64,000 bases of DNA from Avidesulfovibrio sp964369685 (GTDB lineage: Bacteria; Desulfobacterota; Desulfovibrionia; Desulfovibrionales; Desulfovibrionaceae), in contig CAYJFB010000004.1 of assembly GCA_964369685.1 (NCBI GenBank), forward strand, positions 1 through 64,000, written 5' to 3'. Shown here in pieces: positions 1-8,121 of this stretch. The notes below the pieces were generated by a model. The model searched no databases, was not told where the DNA came from, and saw only the letters and a list, made by a program, of their open reading frames with translations. The position numbers and the translations under genes were made by a program. Positions within the stretch are counted from its first letter, which is position 1. Every line of letters begins with the position of its first letter.

Positions 1-19
1 TGCCAAGACTTTATTTGAA

Positions 20-52
20 AAAAGCCCTTACTGAAAAGTAAGGGCTTTTTTG
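20..52. terminator. Bidirectional intrinsic terminator
   Basis: A perfect stem (AAAGCCCTTA paired with TAAGGGCTTT) with a short loop, flanked by A-run and T-run, so it can work on both strands. On the minus strand it lies about 60 nt after the stop of the gene at 112-657; on the plus strand it would end a transcript entering from the left edge. Confidence 0.8.
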
Positions 53-111
53 TTGGTATTTTCTTGAGCCATAGTATTTAGATTACGTTTTCCGTTGACT
101 TGATAGAGGCT

Positions 112-657
112 TCATCCTAGAAGCCAAGTAAAGCAATCAATTTTTTTGATGTCAGAAATGATATCTGTATAGCTAGGAAACAGTTCATTAAATAGATTTA
201 CAAAGTTTTTTAATTCATCTGTTTGGTACTTTTCAATTATTGTGTCATACAAGTGAATCGCATTGCTTCTTTTTTCTTCAGTGTTCTTTCCTTTGAGTTT
301 TAAATTAAGAAAATTGAGTACACGTCTATCCCAAAGTGGCATTTCACTTTTGACACTTGCAAGAATTTTACTAGCAAATGAAGCTTCTACTTGACCCACG
401 TCATTATATAATTGCTCTAAGATAAATTGAAATGTCAATTTATCGTTTTGCATCGTTTTAGAATCTTGAAATATATGATAAAAATGTTTTCTCCATTTTT
501 CATTACGTCTAACACCATAATACCCATTGAATAATGTTTGAAACTTTTTATTTTTTGAAACATCAGTGTGATGAAGTTGTTGCATAATCTCTATATACTT
601 ATTCAACCCAAAAGCTTGTTCACAAATTTTTTGCGTGATATGTTTTTTGTTAATCAT
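112..657 (-). CDS. Conserved hypothetical protein, 181 aa
   Basis: A soluble, Lys-rich protein of 181 residues with no signal peptide or membrane segment. I recognise the pattern FNGYYGVRR (43-51), EASFASK (91-97) and PLWD (107-110) as that of a widespread bacterial hypothetical family, but I know no function for it. The ATG is preceded by AGGAG at good spacing. It stands alone, between the terminator at 20-52 and the tRNA gene, and is more AT-rich than most genes of the window, which would fit a recently acquired gene. The reading frame and ribosome site make it a real gene; the role is open. Confidence 0.75.
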   Translation of the reverse strand: MINKKHITQKICEQAFGLNKYIEIMQQLHHTDVSKNKKFQTLFNGYYGVRRNEKWRKHFYHIFQDSKTMQNDKLTFQFILEQLYNDVGQVEASFASKILASVKSEMPLWDRRVLNFLNLKLKGKNTEEKRSNAIHLYDTIIEKYQTDELKNFVNLFNELFPSYTDIISDIKKIDCFTWLLG

Positions 658-794
658 TGTTGTCTCCTGATGGTAAAAATTTTATTTGCCTATAACTAAA
701 ACCTGTGATTATGCCACAATACAGGCAATAATGCTATTTGTAATCAAAAAGCTGTTCATACATCTTTTTGTGCTTCTTTGGGGGAATGCCCAAA

Positions 795-829
795 CAAAAA
801 AGCACTTACTGAAAATCAGTAAGTGCTTG
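795..829 (-). terminator. Terminator of the tRNA-Val transcript
   Basis: A 12-bp stem (AGCACTTACTGA with its complement) with a 3-4 nt loop. Read on the minus strand it is followed by a T-run, eight nt after the CCA end of the tRNA gene. Confidence 0.8.
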
Positions 830-836
830 AATTTGC

Positions 837-912
837 TGGTGGGCAGTATAGGACTTGAACCTATGACCCTCGCCTTGTAAGGGCGACGCTCTACCAACTG
901 AGCTAACTGCCC
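837..912 (-). tRNA. tRNA-Val (anticodon TAC)
   Basis: Read on the minus strand the gene folds as a full cloverleaf: 7-bp acceptor stem (GGGCAGT with ACTGCCC), D arm with AGCTCAGTTGGTAGAGC, a 5-bp anticodon stem around the loop CTTACAA (anticodon TAC), and a T arm with GGTTCAAGTCC. The discriminator A is at 840 and CCA is encoded at 837-839. It decodes GTA and, with modification, other Val codons. It is a single gene with its own terminator just downstream. Confidence 0.95.
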
Positions 913-1091
913 GAATGGATTTTGTAGTATGACTTTTACTATAGCAGTGAGTCACACACGACAAGAGAATATATAGCCTTGCTTTTGTAAAAAAGCAAGT
1001 GTTATTTTCCCTTCAATAAGATTTTTTTCATAAAAATTATCTACCACGTCACAAACCAACGGATTAGTAGCTTCACAGAATGCCTTGAAAA

Positions 1092-1967
1092 TCAAGATGC
1101 AAGCCGTGTCTTCACTTCATTAAACAAAGCCTCGCGTAACAGTGAAGAACCTCGTTCACGATGCTCAATACAGTAAAACATGCGATCAAAACATAAATTA
1201 GCCACGGGTATAACAAATAACACACCATCGCGTAATTCACGTTCTACAATACGAGGCGATAAACATGATAACGTTCCCGGATTGTGAAGTACATGTTTAA
1301 TTGCATCTGTATGTGCCAACTCCAAAACATTATGCGGGCGTAAACCGAGTGGTGTCATATGCCGTAAAAAGGTTTCACGCGTTCCTGAACCAACTTCACG
1401 CAACAGCCAAAAAGCATCCATTAAATCTTCAATGTTTCTTGGTTGTGAAGCCAACTCCCGATCACTTGTCACAACAACCAATTCTTCTTGGCCAAGAGGC
1501 GTAATTATCAGGTTGACAGCGTTGACATCACCTTCCACAAAACCGATATCTAATTGTCCATTTTCAACTTGTTGGACAATTTCACCTGTGTTTCCGGAAT
1601 GACAATCTAATTCAACATTCGGATAGCGCATCTTCATCTCATAGAGAATTTGTGGAATAACCCAATTTGCCAAAGTAACTGAAGCACCGACAAATAATTT
1701 ACCCATCAAATCTTCACTGGAAAGTAATGCAAGAACATTGCTCAACTGATGATATAGCGGTGCCAAACGCTTTTCTAATAATCGTCCTTTTTCATTAATT
1801 CGAATCCCACGACCGACGCGGTCAAAAAGTTCTACGCCTATCTCTGCTTCAAAATCACGCAAAGCACTGGATACAGCCGCTTGCGAAACAAACATACGAT
1901 GTGCAACATCTCGCATGTTGGGCGTTTGTGCCAAAGCCAAAAACACTTCCAAATACCGTAAGGTCAT
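1092..1967 (-). CDS. LysR-family transcriptional regulator, YeiE/CysB-like
   Basis: A 291-aa LysR-type regulator: winged helix-turn-helix in the first 60 residues (DVAHRMFVSQAAVSSALRDFE) and a periplasmic-binding-protein-like effector domain (GASVTLANWVIPQIL and REVGSGTRE are typical of the YeiE/CysB branch). An upstream ATG at 2015 exists, but the ATG at 1967 starts the conserved domain and has GGAG nine nt before it. YeiE proteins are known to sense sulfite and control yeiH; a yeiH homologue lies 0.6 kb upstream on the same strand, behind its own terminator. So regulator and exporter are probably separate transcripts of one regulon. The sulfite link is inference from the family. Confidence 0.85.
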   Translation of the reverse strand: MTLRYLEVFLALAQTPNMRDVAHRMFVSQAAVSSALRDFEAEIGVELFDRVGRGIRINEKGRLLEKRLAPLYHQLSNVLALLSSEDLMGKLFVGASVTLANWVIPQILYEMKMRYPNVELDCHSGNTGEIVQQVENGQLDIGFVEGDVNAVNLIITPLGQEELVVVTSDRELASQPRNIEDLMDAFWLLREVGSGTRETFLRHMTPLGLRPHNVLELAHTDAIKHVLHNPGTLSCLSPRIVERELRDGVLFVIPVANLCFDRMFYCIEHRERGSSLLREALFNEVKTRLAS

Positions 1968-2134
1968 ACCACAGTCTCCACAGATAACACAGACAAAAAA
2001 ATAGTAACGATGCAATCAAGAAATATATACACTCTTAAAATATTGTGCAATATGTGTTTTTTCAAAAGATATATCATCAAAAATAAAAAAATATCATCTT
2101 GCATAATCATTATTATACAAAATAATATAATATA

Positions 2135-2179
2135 AAAACAGTATATACAGGTTCACCTGATGCCTGTATATACTGTTTT
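2135..2179. terminator. Intrinsic terminator after the yeiH / small-peptide operon
   Basis: A perfect 17-bp inverted repeat (2135-2151 and 2163-2179) with an 11-nt loop. On the minus strand the stem ends in TTTT and an AT-rich tract, so it closes the operon yeiH and the two small ORFs ahead of the LysR gene. Confidence 0.8.
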
Positions 2180-2215
2180 ATAGAATAAAGATGTAAAAAA
2201 GAGTAGAAAAGATAT

Positions 2216-2317
2216 CTATTGTTTTTCACCGTAAAGGTTTACACCAATAATTCCAAACAAGATGGCTGCTGTAGCACAAACCGTACTGATAATAAAAACT
2301 TGTGTCTGTAAATCCAT
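2216..2317 (-). CDS. Small membrane peptide, 33 aa (paralogue 1)
   Basis: ATG at 2317 with AAAGGAG a few nt upstream opens a 33-residue frame beginning MDLQTQVF and ending at TAG. The middle (about residues 7-28) is one hydrophobic helix containing FIISTVCATAAILFGIIG, followed by a short polar tail GEKQ. Its neighbour at 2374-2469 encodes a close relative, so coding is well supported. It is the last gene before the terminator at 2135-2179. It may be a small accessory subunit of the transporter at 2562-3626, as other short single-helix peptides are for symporters; that role is inference. Confidence 0.7.
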   Translation of the reverse strand: MDLQTQVFIISTVCATAAILFGIIGVNLYGEKQ

Positions 2318-2373
2318 GATGAACTCCTTTTATGATGGTTAACTTTTACAGTATGATAAAAACTTTTTATGTC

Positions 2374-2469
2374 TTATTTACAGTATTTATATATGCCGAT
2401 AATTCCAAAAAGAACAGAAGCAACAGCACAAATTGAACTAATTAACAGAACTTGACTTTGCAGATCCAT
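2374..2469 (-). CDS. Small membrane peptide, 31 aa (paralogue 2)
   Basis: ATG at 2469 preceded by AAGGAG; 31 codons then TAA. The product starts MDLQSQVLLISS and shares with its neighbour the frame MDLQ(S/T)QV, IS, C-A, LFGIIG. Differences are mainly conservative, as expected for a protein under selection after tandem duplication. One transmembrane helix and a short positive tail (KYCK). It lies 92 nt downstream of the yeiH-type gene on the same strand, which suggests co-transcription. Confidence 0.7.
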   Translation of the reverse strand: MDLQSQVLLISSICAVASVLFGIIGIYKYCK

Positions 2470-2561
2470 GGTAAAACTCCTTACAGTTCTTTAAAGATGA
2501 TGTGTTTATAAAAATTAACTTGTATTGAGTCGAGCTAAAAGGAAAGCCTAGGCTCGTTTTC

Positions 2562-3626
2562 TTAGAAAGAGAGAACCAACTTGGTTATGGCATATCCACC
2601 AATAGACAACCACAGGGCAAGCAGGCCGGCTAACAAGAAAGGTTTGGGACCGACAGAACGTACTTTTTCTAAGCTGGTTTCCATACCCAAAGCACACATG
2701 GCCATAGTCAGCATGAAGGTATCAAGTGTATTAATATGGTCAACGGTGGATTGAGGAATGATGCCTAAAGAGTTGATACCGATACAAACGAGGAAGTATA
2801 CCGCAAACCAAGGGAAAGAACGCATATTGTAAGAAGCACCGCGAGCTTTGTTTGCACTGCCGGGTTTGTGTGCCAACCACCAGCCCAAGCTGATTAATAA
2901 GGGAGCAATCAGCATCACACGCATCATTTTTACAATAATTGCTGTGTTTGCTGCTTCGGGAGAAACAGCTTGTCCTGCAGCCACGGCATGTGCCACTTCG
3001 TGCAATGTCCCACCGGCGAACAAACCGTATTCTTCAGCCGTCATACCTAAGAAACCGCTGTTGAAAAGCGAAGGATAAATAAACATCGCCAAGGTTCCGA
3101 AAAGTACAACTGTACCGACAGCCACGCTACTTTCGTGTGATTTGGCTTTTACAACAGGTTCTGTTGCCAAAACAGCTGCAGCACCACAAACAGCACTTCC
3201 TGCAGCAGTCAAAAAAGCCAATCGACGTGGCAGACGAAAAACACGGATACCAAGCCAAGAACCACCAAGAAATGTGGTGGTCAACATACACGAGGCAACA
3301 ATTAAACCATCAATACCGACAAGAAAAATATCTTGATATGTCAAACGGAAGCCATAAAGGACAATGGCAATACGTAATAACGTTTTAGAAGAAAAAACAA
3401 TCCCGGGAAGCCAATAAACAGGCAAATGTAACCTCAAGGTATTTCCATAAACCATTCCAAGCACGATCCCAACAATAAGAGGGCTGATACCCAATAATGC
3501 AATGTAATGCCATTGTGAAAGCTGGTATGCAGCACCCGCAAATAAAGCAACAAAGAAAATACCATTCATTAATTGAAGTTGCTGGTCACTACAAATCTGT
3601 TTTACATCTTTTGCGAGGATCATCAT
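2562..3626 (-). CDS. yeiH: YeiH-family putative sulfite/sulfate exporter (UPF0324)
   Basis: An integral membrane protein of 354 aa with about ten transmembrane helices, matching the YeiH/UPF0324 family: LRIAIVLYGFRLTYQDI in the third segment, AAGSAVCGAAAV, TLHEVAHAVAAG and the C-terminal AMCALGMETS. The frame is open from 3698, but tandem ATGs at 3626 and 3623 follow AAAGGA and fit the family start. YeiH is thought to export a sulfur oxyanion. In an organism that makes sulfite during sulfonate or sulfate reduction, this would protect the cytoplasm; the substrate is inferred. The YeiE-like regulator and two small membrane peptides lie downstream. Confidence 0.85.
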   Translation of the reverse strand: MMILAKDVKQICSDQQLQLMNGIFFVALFAGAAYQLSQWHYIALLGISPLIVGIVLGMVYGNTLRLHLPVYWLPGIVFSSKTLLRIAIVLYGFRLTYQDIFLVGIDGLIVASCMLTTTFLGGSWLGIRVFRLPRRLAFLTAAGSAVCGAAAVLATEPVVKAKSHESSVAVGTVVLFGTLAMFIYPSLFNSGFLGMTAEEYGLFAGGTLHEVAHAVAAGQAVSPEAANTAIIVKMMRVMLIAPLLISLGWWLAHKPGSANKARGASYNMRSFPWFAVYFLVCIGINSLGIIPQSTVDHINTLDTFMLTMAMCALGMETSLEKVRSVGPKPFLLAGLLALWLSIGGYAITKLVLSF

Positions 3627-4111
3627 CTTTTCCTTTGCTAAAACGTTATGCATTTCTGCTGTAAAAAAAGATATACGCTCTACAAATGAACATGACAAGC
3701 GGATAAAAATTTTCGAATTAACAATGTGAATTTGTCATAAAAGCAGTCTGTTCAATGCTTCACAGAGAAAATCACGTTTATTTTTTCACTAGATGTATTT
3801 TTGATGTAGATACATATATTGTTCTTTTATGAACAAAGTGCTTTCTTATTAAAAAAACAGACTTTTTTAAATAATAAATGCAAAATAAAGCAGCTTGTCC
3901 GCAGTGTTGTTAAACGTGCTCAAAGGTTGATTGAAAAAAGAACAAATACCCTGTTTTTTGTCTTAAAAAAGCCGCTGTTTTTTTTAATATCTTTTTATTT
4001 TAATGTGTTATTTCTTTATATGCCTGCTTGCTTTTTTTCGCACAAAGCGTTGACGTTCTTACACCTTGTGTGAAAAAAAGCGAGCCGATTTGAATCTTTA
4101 TCATATTGTTT
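3627..4111. other. Gene-free stretch between yeiH and zupT
   Basis: About 485 AT-rich bases. I see no credible gene: a plus-strand frame of 84 codons at 3819-4073 has homopolymer-driven composition and no ribosome site. The part near 3790-3836 holds two dyads that could be operators for yeiH. The rest may hold the yeiH promoter and the end of the zupT region. Confidence 0.5.
3793..3836 (-). promoter_or_regulatory. Candidate LysR-type operator upstream of yeiH
   Basis: ATGTAT-N11-ATACAT (3793-3815) has the T-N11-A layout of LysR-type binding sites. A second dyad, TTGTTC-N6-GAACAA, follows at 3819-3836. They lie 170-210 nt before the yeiH start. AT-rich DNA yields such dyads by chance, so this is tentative. 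Confidence 0.3.
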
Positions 4112-4948
4112 TTATTGTAAAAATAGTAAAGAAAGTGCCATGACGACCATCCCTGTGATGAGTCCGATCGTGCACAATCTATTCTCTCCATACTCTTCGG
4201 CTGCCGGCATGAGCTGTGTGAGCGATATATAAACCATGATTCCAGCTACCCCTGAAAATAAGATTCCAAACACAAGAGGAGAAAAAAACGGACGCAAAAG
4301 AAAATAACCTACCAAAGCACCCAAAGGTTCTGTTAAGCCTGATAAAAATGACAGTGCAAAAGCTTTTCCGCGCTTGCCCGTTGCATAATAGAGCGGGACA
4401 GAAACCGCCACTCCCTCAGGAATGTTATGAATGGCCACAGCCACAGCAATAGCAAAGCCAAGGTTCGGATCGGTCAACGCTGCCGTAAAAGTTGCCAGAC
4501 CTTCAGGAAAATTATGAATGGCGATCGCCAGTGCAGCAAGAATGCCTGTACGCTGTAATTTTGCAAAATCATGTTTTTTGTCATGAGGTAAACGATTTTG
4601 TTCTACGTGACCAAGTTCATCACTTGTATGGAGGGTGTGTGGATTCTCATATTCGGGCACCAATGTATCAATCAACGCGATCAACAGTATGCCGCCAAAA
4701 AAACCCAAAACCGTAAACCATGCAGCCTCAGAAGCAGGTAAAACTGTTTCAAGCGCAAGCTTTGCTTTTGGAAAAATCTCAATAAATGACACATAGATCA
4801 TCACTCCTGCCGAAAAACCCAGTGCTACAGCAAGAAAACGTGTCCCGCTTTGGCGTGTAAAAAAGGCTATTGCCGAACCAATCCCTGTTGAAAGTCCTGC
4901 AAAAATGGTCAAACCAAAAGCATACCAAAAAAGTTCATCCGCAAACAT
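4112..4948 (-). CDS. zupT: ZIP-family divalent metal importer ZupT
   Basis: A 278-aa ZIP transporter that imports zinc and other divalent metals such as iron across the inner membrane. The two metal-site helices carry HNFPEG (145-150) and HNIPEG (174-179). About eight membrane segments are seen, with the usual cytoplasmic His-containing loop (103-127, several H and D) between segments three and four. Length and order match the GufA/ZupT subfamily. It stands alone on the minus strand; the upstream gene at 5292 is divergent, so the 340 bases between them should hold both promoters. Confidence 0.9.
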   Translation of the reverse strand: MFADELFWYAFGLTIFAGLSTGIGSAIAFFTRQSGTRFLAVALGFSAGVMIYVSFIEIFPKAKLALETVLPASEAAWFTVLGFFGGILLIALIDTLVPEYENPHTLHTSDELGHVEQNRLPHDKKHDFAKLQRTGILAALAIAIHNFPEGLATFTAALTDPNLGFAIAVAVAIHNIPEGVAVSVPLYYATGKRGKAFALSFLSGLTEPLGALVGYFLLRPFFSPLVFGILFSGVAGIMVYISLTQLMPAAEEYGENRLCTIGLITGMVVMALSLLFLQ

Positions 4949-5291
4949 CTTGTTTACCCTTTTTTTGTTAAGAGTGTCTGATTTTAAAACATGAACAGCT
5001 GAATTTTAAATCTATACTATGTTGAAAATATTGTTTATTTTATGTTTTTAGCTTTGTAAGCAAAGGACAACATATGTTAAGCTTACTATATCACAAAATA
5101 AGCACAGCACGTAGCATATTCCTTGGCAGAATCGTTTTTTTCAGCACGGACTGGATAAAATATGTACCTTCGGTAACTGTACAAAATCAAATATTGAACT
5201 ATTTTTTTGATATGCTCATATTTATTCACGATAAGTACGCAATGTTTTACGTGCTGCAATGTTTTCGGTTCAAGCCGTTAAAAGGATAGAC
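4949..5291. other. Divergent intergenic region
   Basis: About 340 bases between zupT (minus) and the lytic transglycosylase gene (plus). AT-rich; a 71-codon plus frame at 5074 lacks a ribosome site and family features. No defined operator or RNA element is recognisable. Confidence 0.4.
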
Positions 5292-6059
5292 GTGTCAAAA
5301 CAGGATTCAGATGATATACGTCGGTATACGCTCAAGCAAGGCAAACTTGTTCCTCTGCCTTCATCTCAAAAAAAAGGTGTTGTGTATGCATGTGGTGCGC
5401 TCTTGCTGATCGGTTGCAGTGTTTTGAGTTATGATTTGGGAACACAACATACTCAACCTCCTGACGGCAGCCTGCAGCTAACAGAAGCCGAATGGAACTA
5501 TTACAACAATCTTGAACGCGCTTATGACCACTTGCTCAAAACGCCAAAAGGTGCAGAAGAGCGCGCGCTCAATATGGAACAACTGACAGCCGTTTTTGAT
5601 AACGTTTTTTCAGATGTCAAACTTTCAGATAGCCGAAAAAAGCAATATTTGGAATCTGCCACAAAATGGGCTTCACATTATTCCATGCCTGTATTGCTCA
5701 TTTTAAGTATCGTCTGGCGTGAAAGTACCTTTAATGAAAAAACAGTTTCGGTAGCCAATGCCAAAGGCCCTATGCAAGTCATTTATAAGTATCATGCCGA
5801 AAAGCTTCAACGTATCAATAAACAAGAACAAGATTTGCAAACAATAGATACAGGCATACGAATCGGTGTTGAAGTATTACGAGAATATTTTGATAAATAT
5901 GATCGTAATATTTTTCAGGCATTGCGTGCCTATGTCGGCGGAACGCACCGTACTTATGCACAAGATATTTTAACTCGCTATTTCAATGCGCGAATCTTTG
6001 TTGATGAACAACTGGATATTGAAAAAGAAAAAGAATTGCAATCACACAAAGAACAGTAA
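5292..6059 (+). CDS. Membrane-anchored lytic murein transglycosylase (SLT fold)
   Basis: A 255-aa protein with one N-terminal membrane helix (about 29-50, GVVYACGALLLIGCSVLS), a linker, and a C-terminal SLT domain. The catalytic Glu lies in WRESTF (142-147), followed by AKGPMQV (157-163), the usual GLMQ-like motif with Pro in place of Leu. It should cleave peptidoglycan glycan strands from the periplasmic face. I prefer the GTG at 5292, because AAAGGA precedes it by five nt; the ATG at 5259 has no ribosome site. Both neighbours are unrelated. The role (cell-wall turnover or assembly of an envelope machine) is not shown by context. Confidence 0.75.
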   Translation: MSKQDSDDIRRYTLKQGKLVPLPSSQKKGVVYACGALLLIGCSVLSYDLGTQHTQPPDGSLQLTEAEWNYYNNLERAYDHLLKTPKGAEERALNMEQLTAVFDNVFSDVKLSDSRKKQYLESATKWASHYSMPVLLILSIVWRESTFNEKTVSVANAKGPMQVIYKYHAEKLQRINKQEQDLQTIDTGIRIGVEVLREYFDKYDRNIFQALRAYVGGTHRTYAQDILTRYFNARIFVDEQLDIEKEKELQSHKEQ

Positions 6060-6263
6060 ATATTCTTTTGAACTGTTGTTTACTTGTGCGTCTTGGGATG
6101 AAATATTTACATATCTATATAATATTGAAACCAGCAGGCACTGCGGTGTGGCTCAATATGGATGTTATAACATTGATGCACATTCCTCTGTGTGTTGGCG
6201 ATGTGCTTTTTACCTATGAAGAAATGCTTAAATTTAACTCATAATTTGAGATTTTGCTTTTTT

Positions 6264-6292
6264 GGGGATGGGGAAACTTTTCCCCTAACCCC
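6264..6292. repeat. G-rich hairpin repeat, copy 1
   Basis: GGGGATGGGGAAA facing TTTTCCCCTAACCCC, preceded by a T-run and followed by CTTTT. It belongs to the G-rich hairpin family seen also at 20140, 29507, 35427, 53125, 53322 and 54584. The surrounding gene-free stretch 6060-6539 has no other recognised feature apart from the arsR operator. Confidence 0.55.
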
Positions 6293-6492
6293 TTTTATTG
6301 CACGGTGCCAATCGACTCTGAGAATCTTGTTTTTTGCTTTTTGCATGGTTACTATTGTTTAATCAATCAATATTAAACAATATCTCTTCATATTTCCGTT
6401 GATTGTGTGTGTTTTTCTATGATATTATTTGATGACAGAAGCTCGATTTTTTAGGTTGCAATGCGAATGTTTTGCTTTGTTGAAAAAACATA

Positions 6493-6512
6493 TTGACAAA
6501 TTTAAATATGTA
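6493..6512 (+). promoter_or_regulatory. arsR promoter element and ArsR operator
   Basis: TTGACA (6493-6498) fits a -35 box, and it overlaps a dyad of the form ACA-ATTTAAAT-TGT. The same dyad occurs at 6918-6939 in front of the transporter. This placement 28 nt before the arsR start is as expected for autorepression. Confidence 0.55.
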
Positions 6513-6539
6513 GATATTTTTTCTTCATGGGGAGAATGT

Positions 6540-6851
6540 ATGACTGACTATGAACGCCGTGCACGTATTTTTAAAGCTTTTTCAGATCCGAATAGGCTGA
6601 TCATTCTAAGTTTTTTACAAAATGGTGAAAAATGTGCCTGTGAATTGATTGAAAATTTATCCATAGGTCAACCGACCCTCTCACATCACATGCGTATTTT
6701 GTGTGATGCACAGATTGTACAATCCAGAAAACTAGGCAAAATGACGTTATATTCGTTACATATTCAAGGTGTTGAACACGCCAAAAACCTATTGGATTCC
6801 ATGACAAAAATTCTTGATAACAAACCTTCTGCATACAGCTGTTCATCATAA
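6540..6851 (+). CDS. arsR: ArsR-family arsenic-responsive repressor
   Basis: A 103-aa ArsR/SmtB repressor. The winged helix includes IGQPTLSHHMRIL (42-54), and the metal-sensing ELCVCDL box is present as KCACELI with Cys32 and Cys34; Cys55 or Cys101 could give a third thiol. The frame is open 37 codons upstream, but the ATG at 6540 follows GGGGAGA and starts the family. It should repress itself and the transporter genes until As(III) or Sb(III) binds. Two matching dyads, at 6494-6512 and 6918-6939, support direct control of arsR and the acr3 gene. Confidence 0.9.
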   Translation: MTDYERRARIFKAFSDPNRLIILSFLQNGEKCACELIENLSIGQPTLSHHMRILCDAQIVQSRKLGKMTLYSLHIQGVEHAKNLLDSMTKILDNKPSAYSCSS

Positions 6852-6917
6852 GAATACGTCTTGAAAGTATATATTTGTCCTATTATTATGTCGAAGTGAT
6901 AATTTTTTTAAAACATA

Positions 6918-6939
6918 TTTACATATTTAAATGTGTAAA
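6918..6939 (+). promoter_or_regulatory. ArsR operator before acr3
   Basis: A near-perfect 22-bp palindrome, TTTACATATTT/AAATGTGTAAA, 23 nt upstream of the acr3 start. It shares its core with the dyad upstream of arsR, which points to one regulator for both. Confidence 0.6.
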
Positions 6940-6962
6940 TAAAAATATCGGGTGTTCGGAAC

Positions 6963-8009
6963 ATGGAACAAAAACAAACATCAGGAATCAGTTTTTTTGA
7001 ACGCTATCTGACCGTATGGGTTATTGTCTGTATGGTTATTGGTATTGTCATCGGCAAATATTTGCCACAAATTCCGCGTGCCATGAGTCATCTTGAATAC
7101 GCCAACGTATCTATTCCCATTGCTCTTTTAATCTGGCTGATGATTTATCCCATGATGTTGAAGATCGATTTTCAGAGTATTAAAGATGTCGGTAAAAATC
7201 CCAAAGGTCTTTTTGTTACTTGGGTAATCAATTGGCTAATCAAGCCTTTTACGATGTTTGGTATTGCTTGGTTGTTTTTTTATGGCATTTTTTCTACCCT
7301 GATCACACCTGATTTGGCAAAAGATTATTTGGCAGGTGCGGTGCTTTTGGGTGCGGCGCCGTGTACGGCTATGGTGTTTGTTTGGAGCCATTTAACCAAG
7401 GGCAATCCTGCGTATACACTTGTGCAGGTTGCAACCAATGATTTGATTATTTTAATCGCTTTTACACCTATTGTGGCTTTTTTGCTTGGTATTGGCGGCG
7501 TGGCTGTGCCGTGGAACACCTTGATTCTTTCGGTCATACTCTTTGTGGTGATCCCTTTGTTTTTTGGTGTGCTCACACGGCGCATAATTACAAAACGTAA
7601 AGGCCTCGTATATTTTGAACAAACCTTTATTCCACGTTTTGGTAATATTACAATTATTGGTTTATTGCTCACTTTGATTTTAATTTTTTCTTTTCAAGGC
7701 GATGTGATCCTTGAAAATCCGTTACATATTCTTTTGATTGCCATTCCATTGATTTTACAAACCGTATTTATATTCTTTCTTGCCTATGGAGCTTGTAAAC
7801 TCTTGGGATTGCCATATTCTGTGGCAGCACCGGCGGGCATGATTGGTGCGTCAAACTTTTTTGAATTGTCTGTTGCTGTGGCTATTGCACTTTTTGGTGC
7901 GGCAAGCCCTGTCGCTTTGGCAACCATTGTTGGCGTTTTGGTTGAAGTGCCTGTCATGCTTGCACTGGTTCGATTTGCGAAGAACACACAAGGATGGTTT
8001 AAATCATAA
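6963..8009 (+). CDS. acr3: Arsenite efflux permease, ACR3 type
   Basis: A 348-aa membrane protein with ten predicted helices of the ACR3 (BASS-like) family, which uses the proton motive force to pump As(OH)3/arsenite out of the cell. The essential Cys of the fourth helix is in AAPCTAMVF (Cys134), and the N-terminal block FFERYLTVWVIVCMVIGI and IYPMMLKIDF are typical. The start ATG follows GTTCGGA and agrees with the family N-terminus. It follows arsR, separated by an operator. No arsC reductase is seen nearby, so the module deals with arsenite directly or relies on a reductase elsewhere. Confidence 0.93.
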   Translation: MEQKQTSGISFFERYLTVWVIVCMVIGIVIGKYLPQIPRAMSHLEYANVSIPIALLIWLMIYPMMLKIDFQSIKDVGKNPKGLFVTWVINWLIKPFTMFGIAWLFFYGIFSTLITPDLAKDYLAGAVLLGAAPCTAMVFVWSHLTKGNPAYTLVQVATNDLIILIAFTPIVAFLLGIGGVAVPWNTLILSVILFVVIPLFFGVLTRRIITKRKGLVYFEQTFIPRFGNITIIGLLLTLILIFSFQGDVILENPLHILLIAIPLILQTVFIFFLAYGACKLLGLPYSVAAPAGMIGASNFFELSVAVAIALFGAASPVALATIVGVLVEVPVMLALVRFAKNTQGWFKS

Positions 8010-8121
8010 ATATCTTACGTTTTTCGGCATAGTGATTACACATATCAATAACAAAACGATTCATCAACATATTTGTATGTTGATGGAAAGAGTCTTTCTT
8101 TTATAGAAAAAGGGATCAATG

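Noticed and set aside
686..897. Frames on both strands across the tRNA-Val gene
   Set aside because: They run through the cloverleaf and its terminator and have no ribosome site.
3819..4073. 84-codon plus-strand frame with hydrophobic runs
   Set aside because: Composition comes from poly-T and poly-A tracts; no ribosome site or family.
5074..5289. 71-codon frame before the transglycosylase gene
   Set aside because: No ribosome site, no recognisable content; lies in a divergent promoter region.
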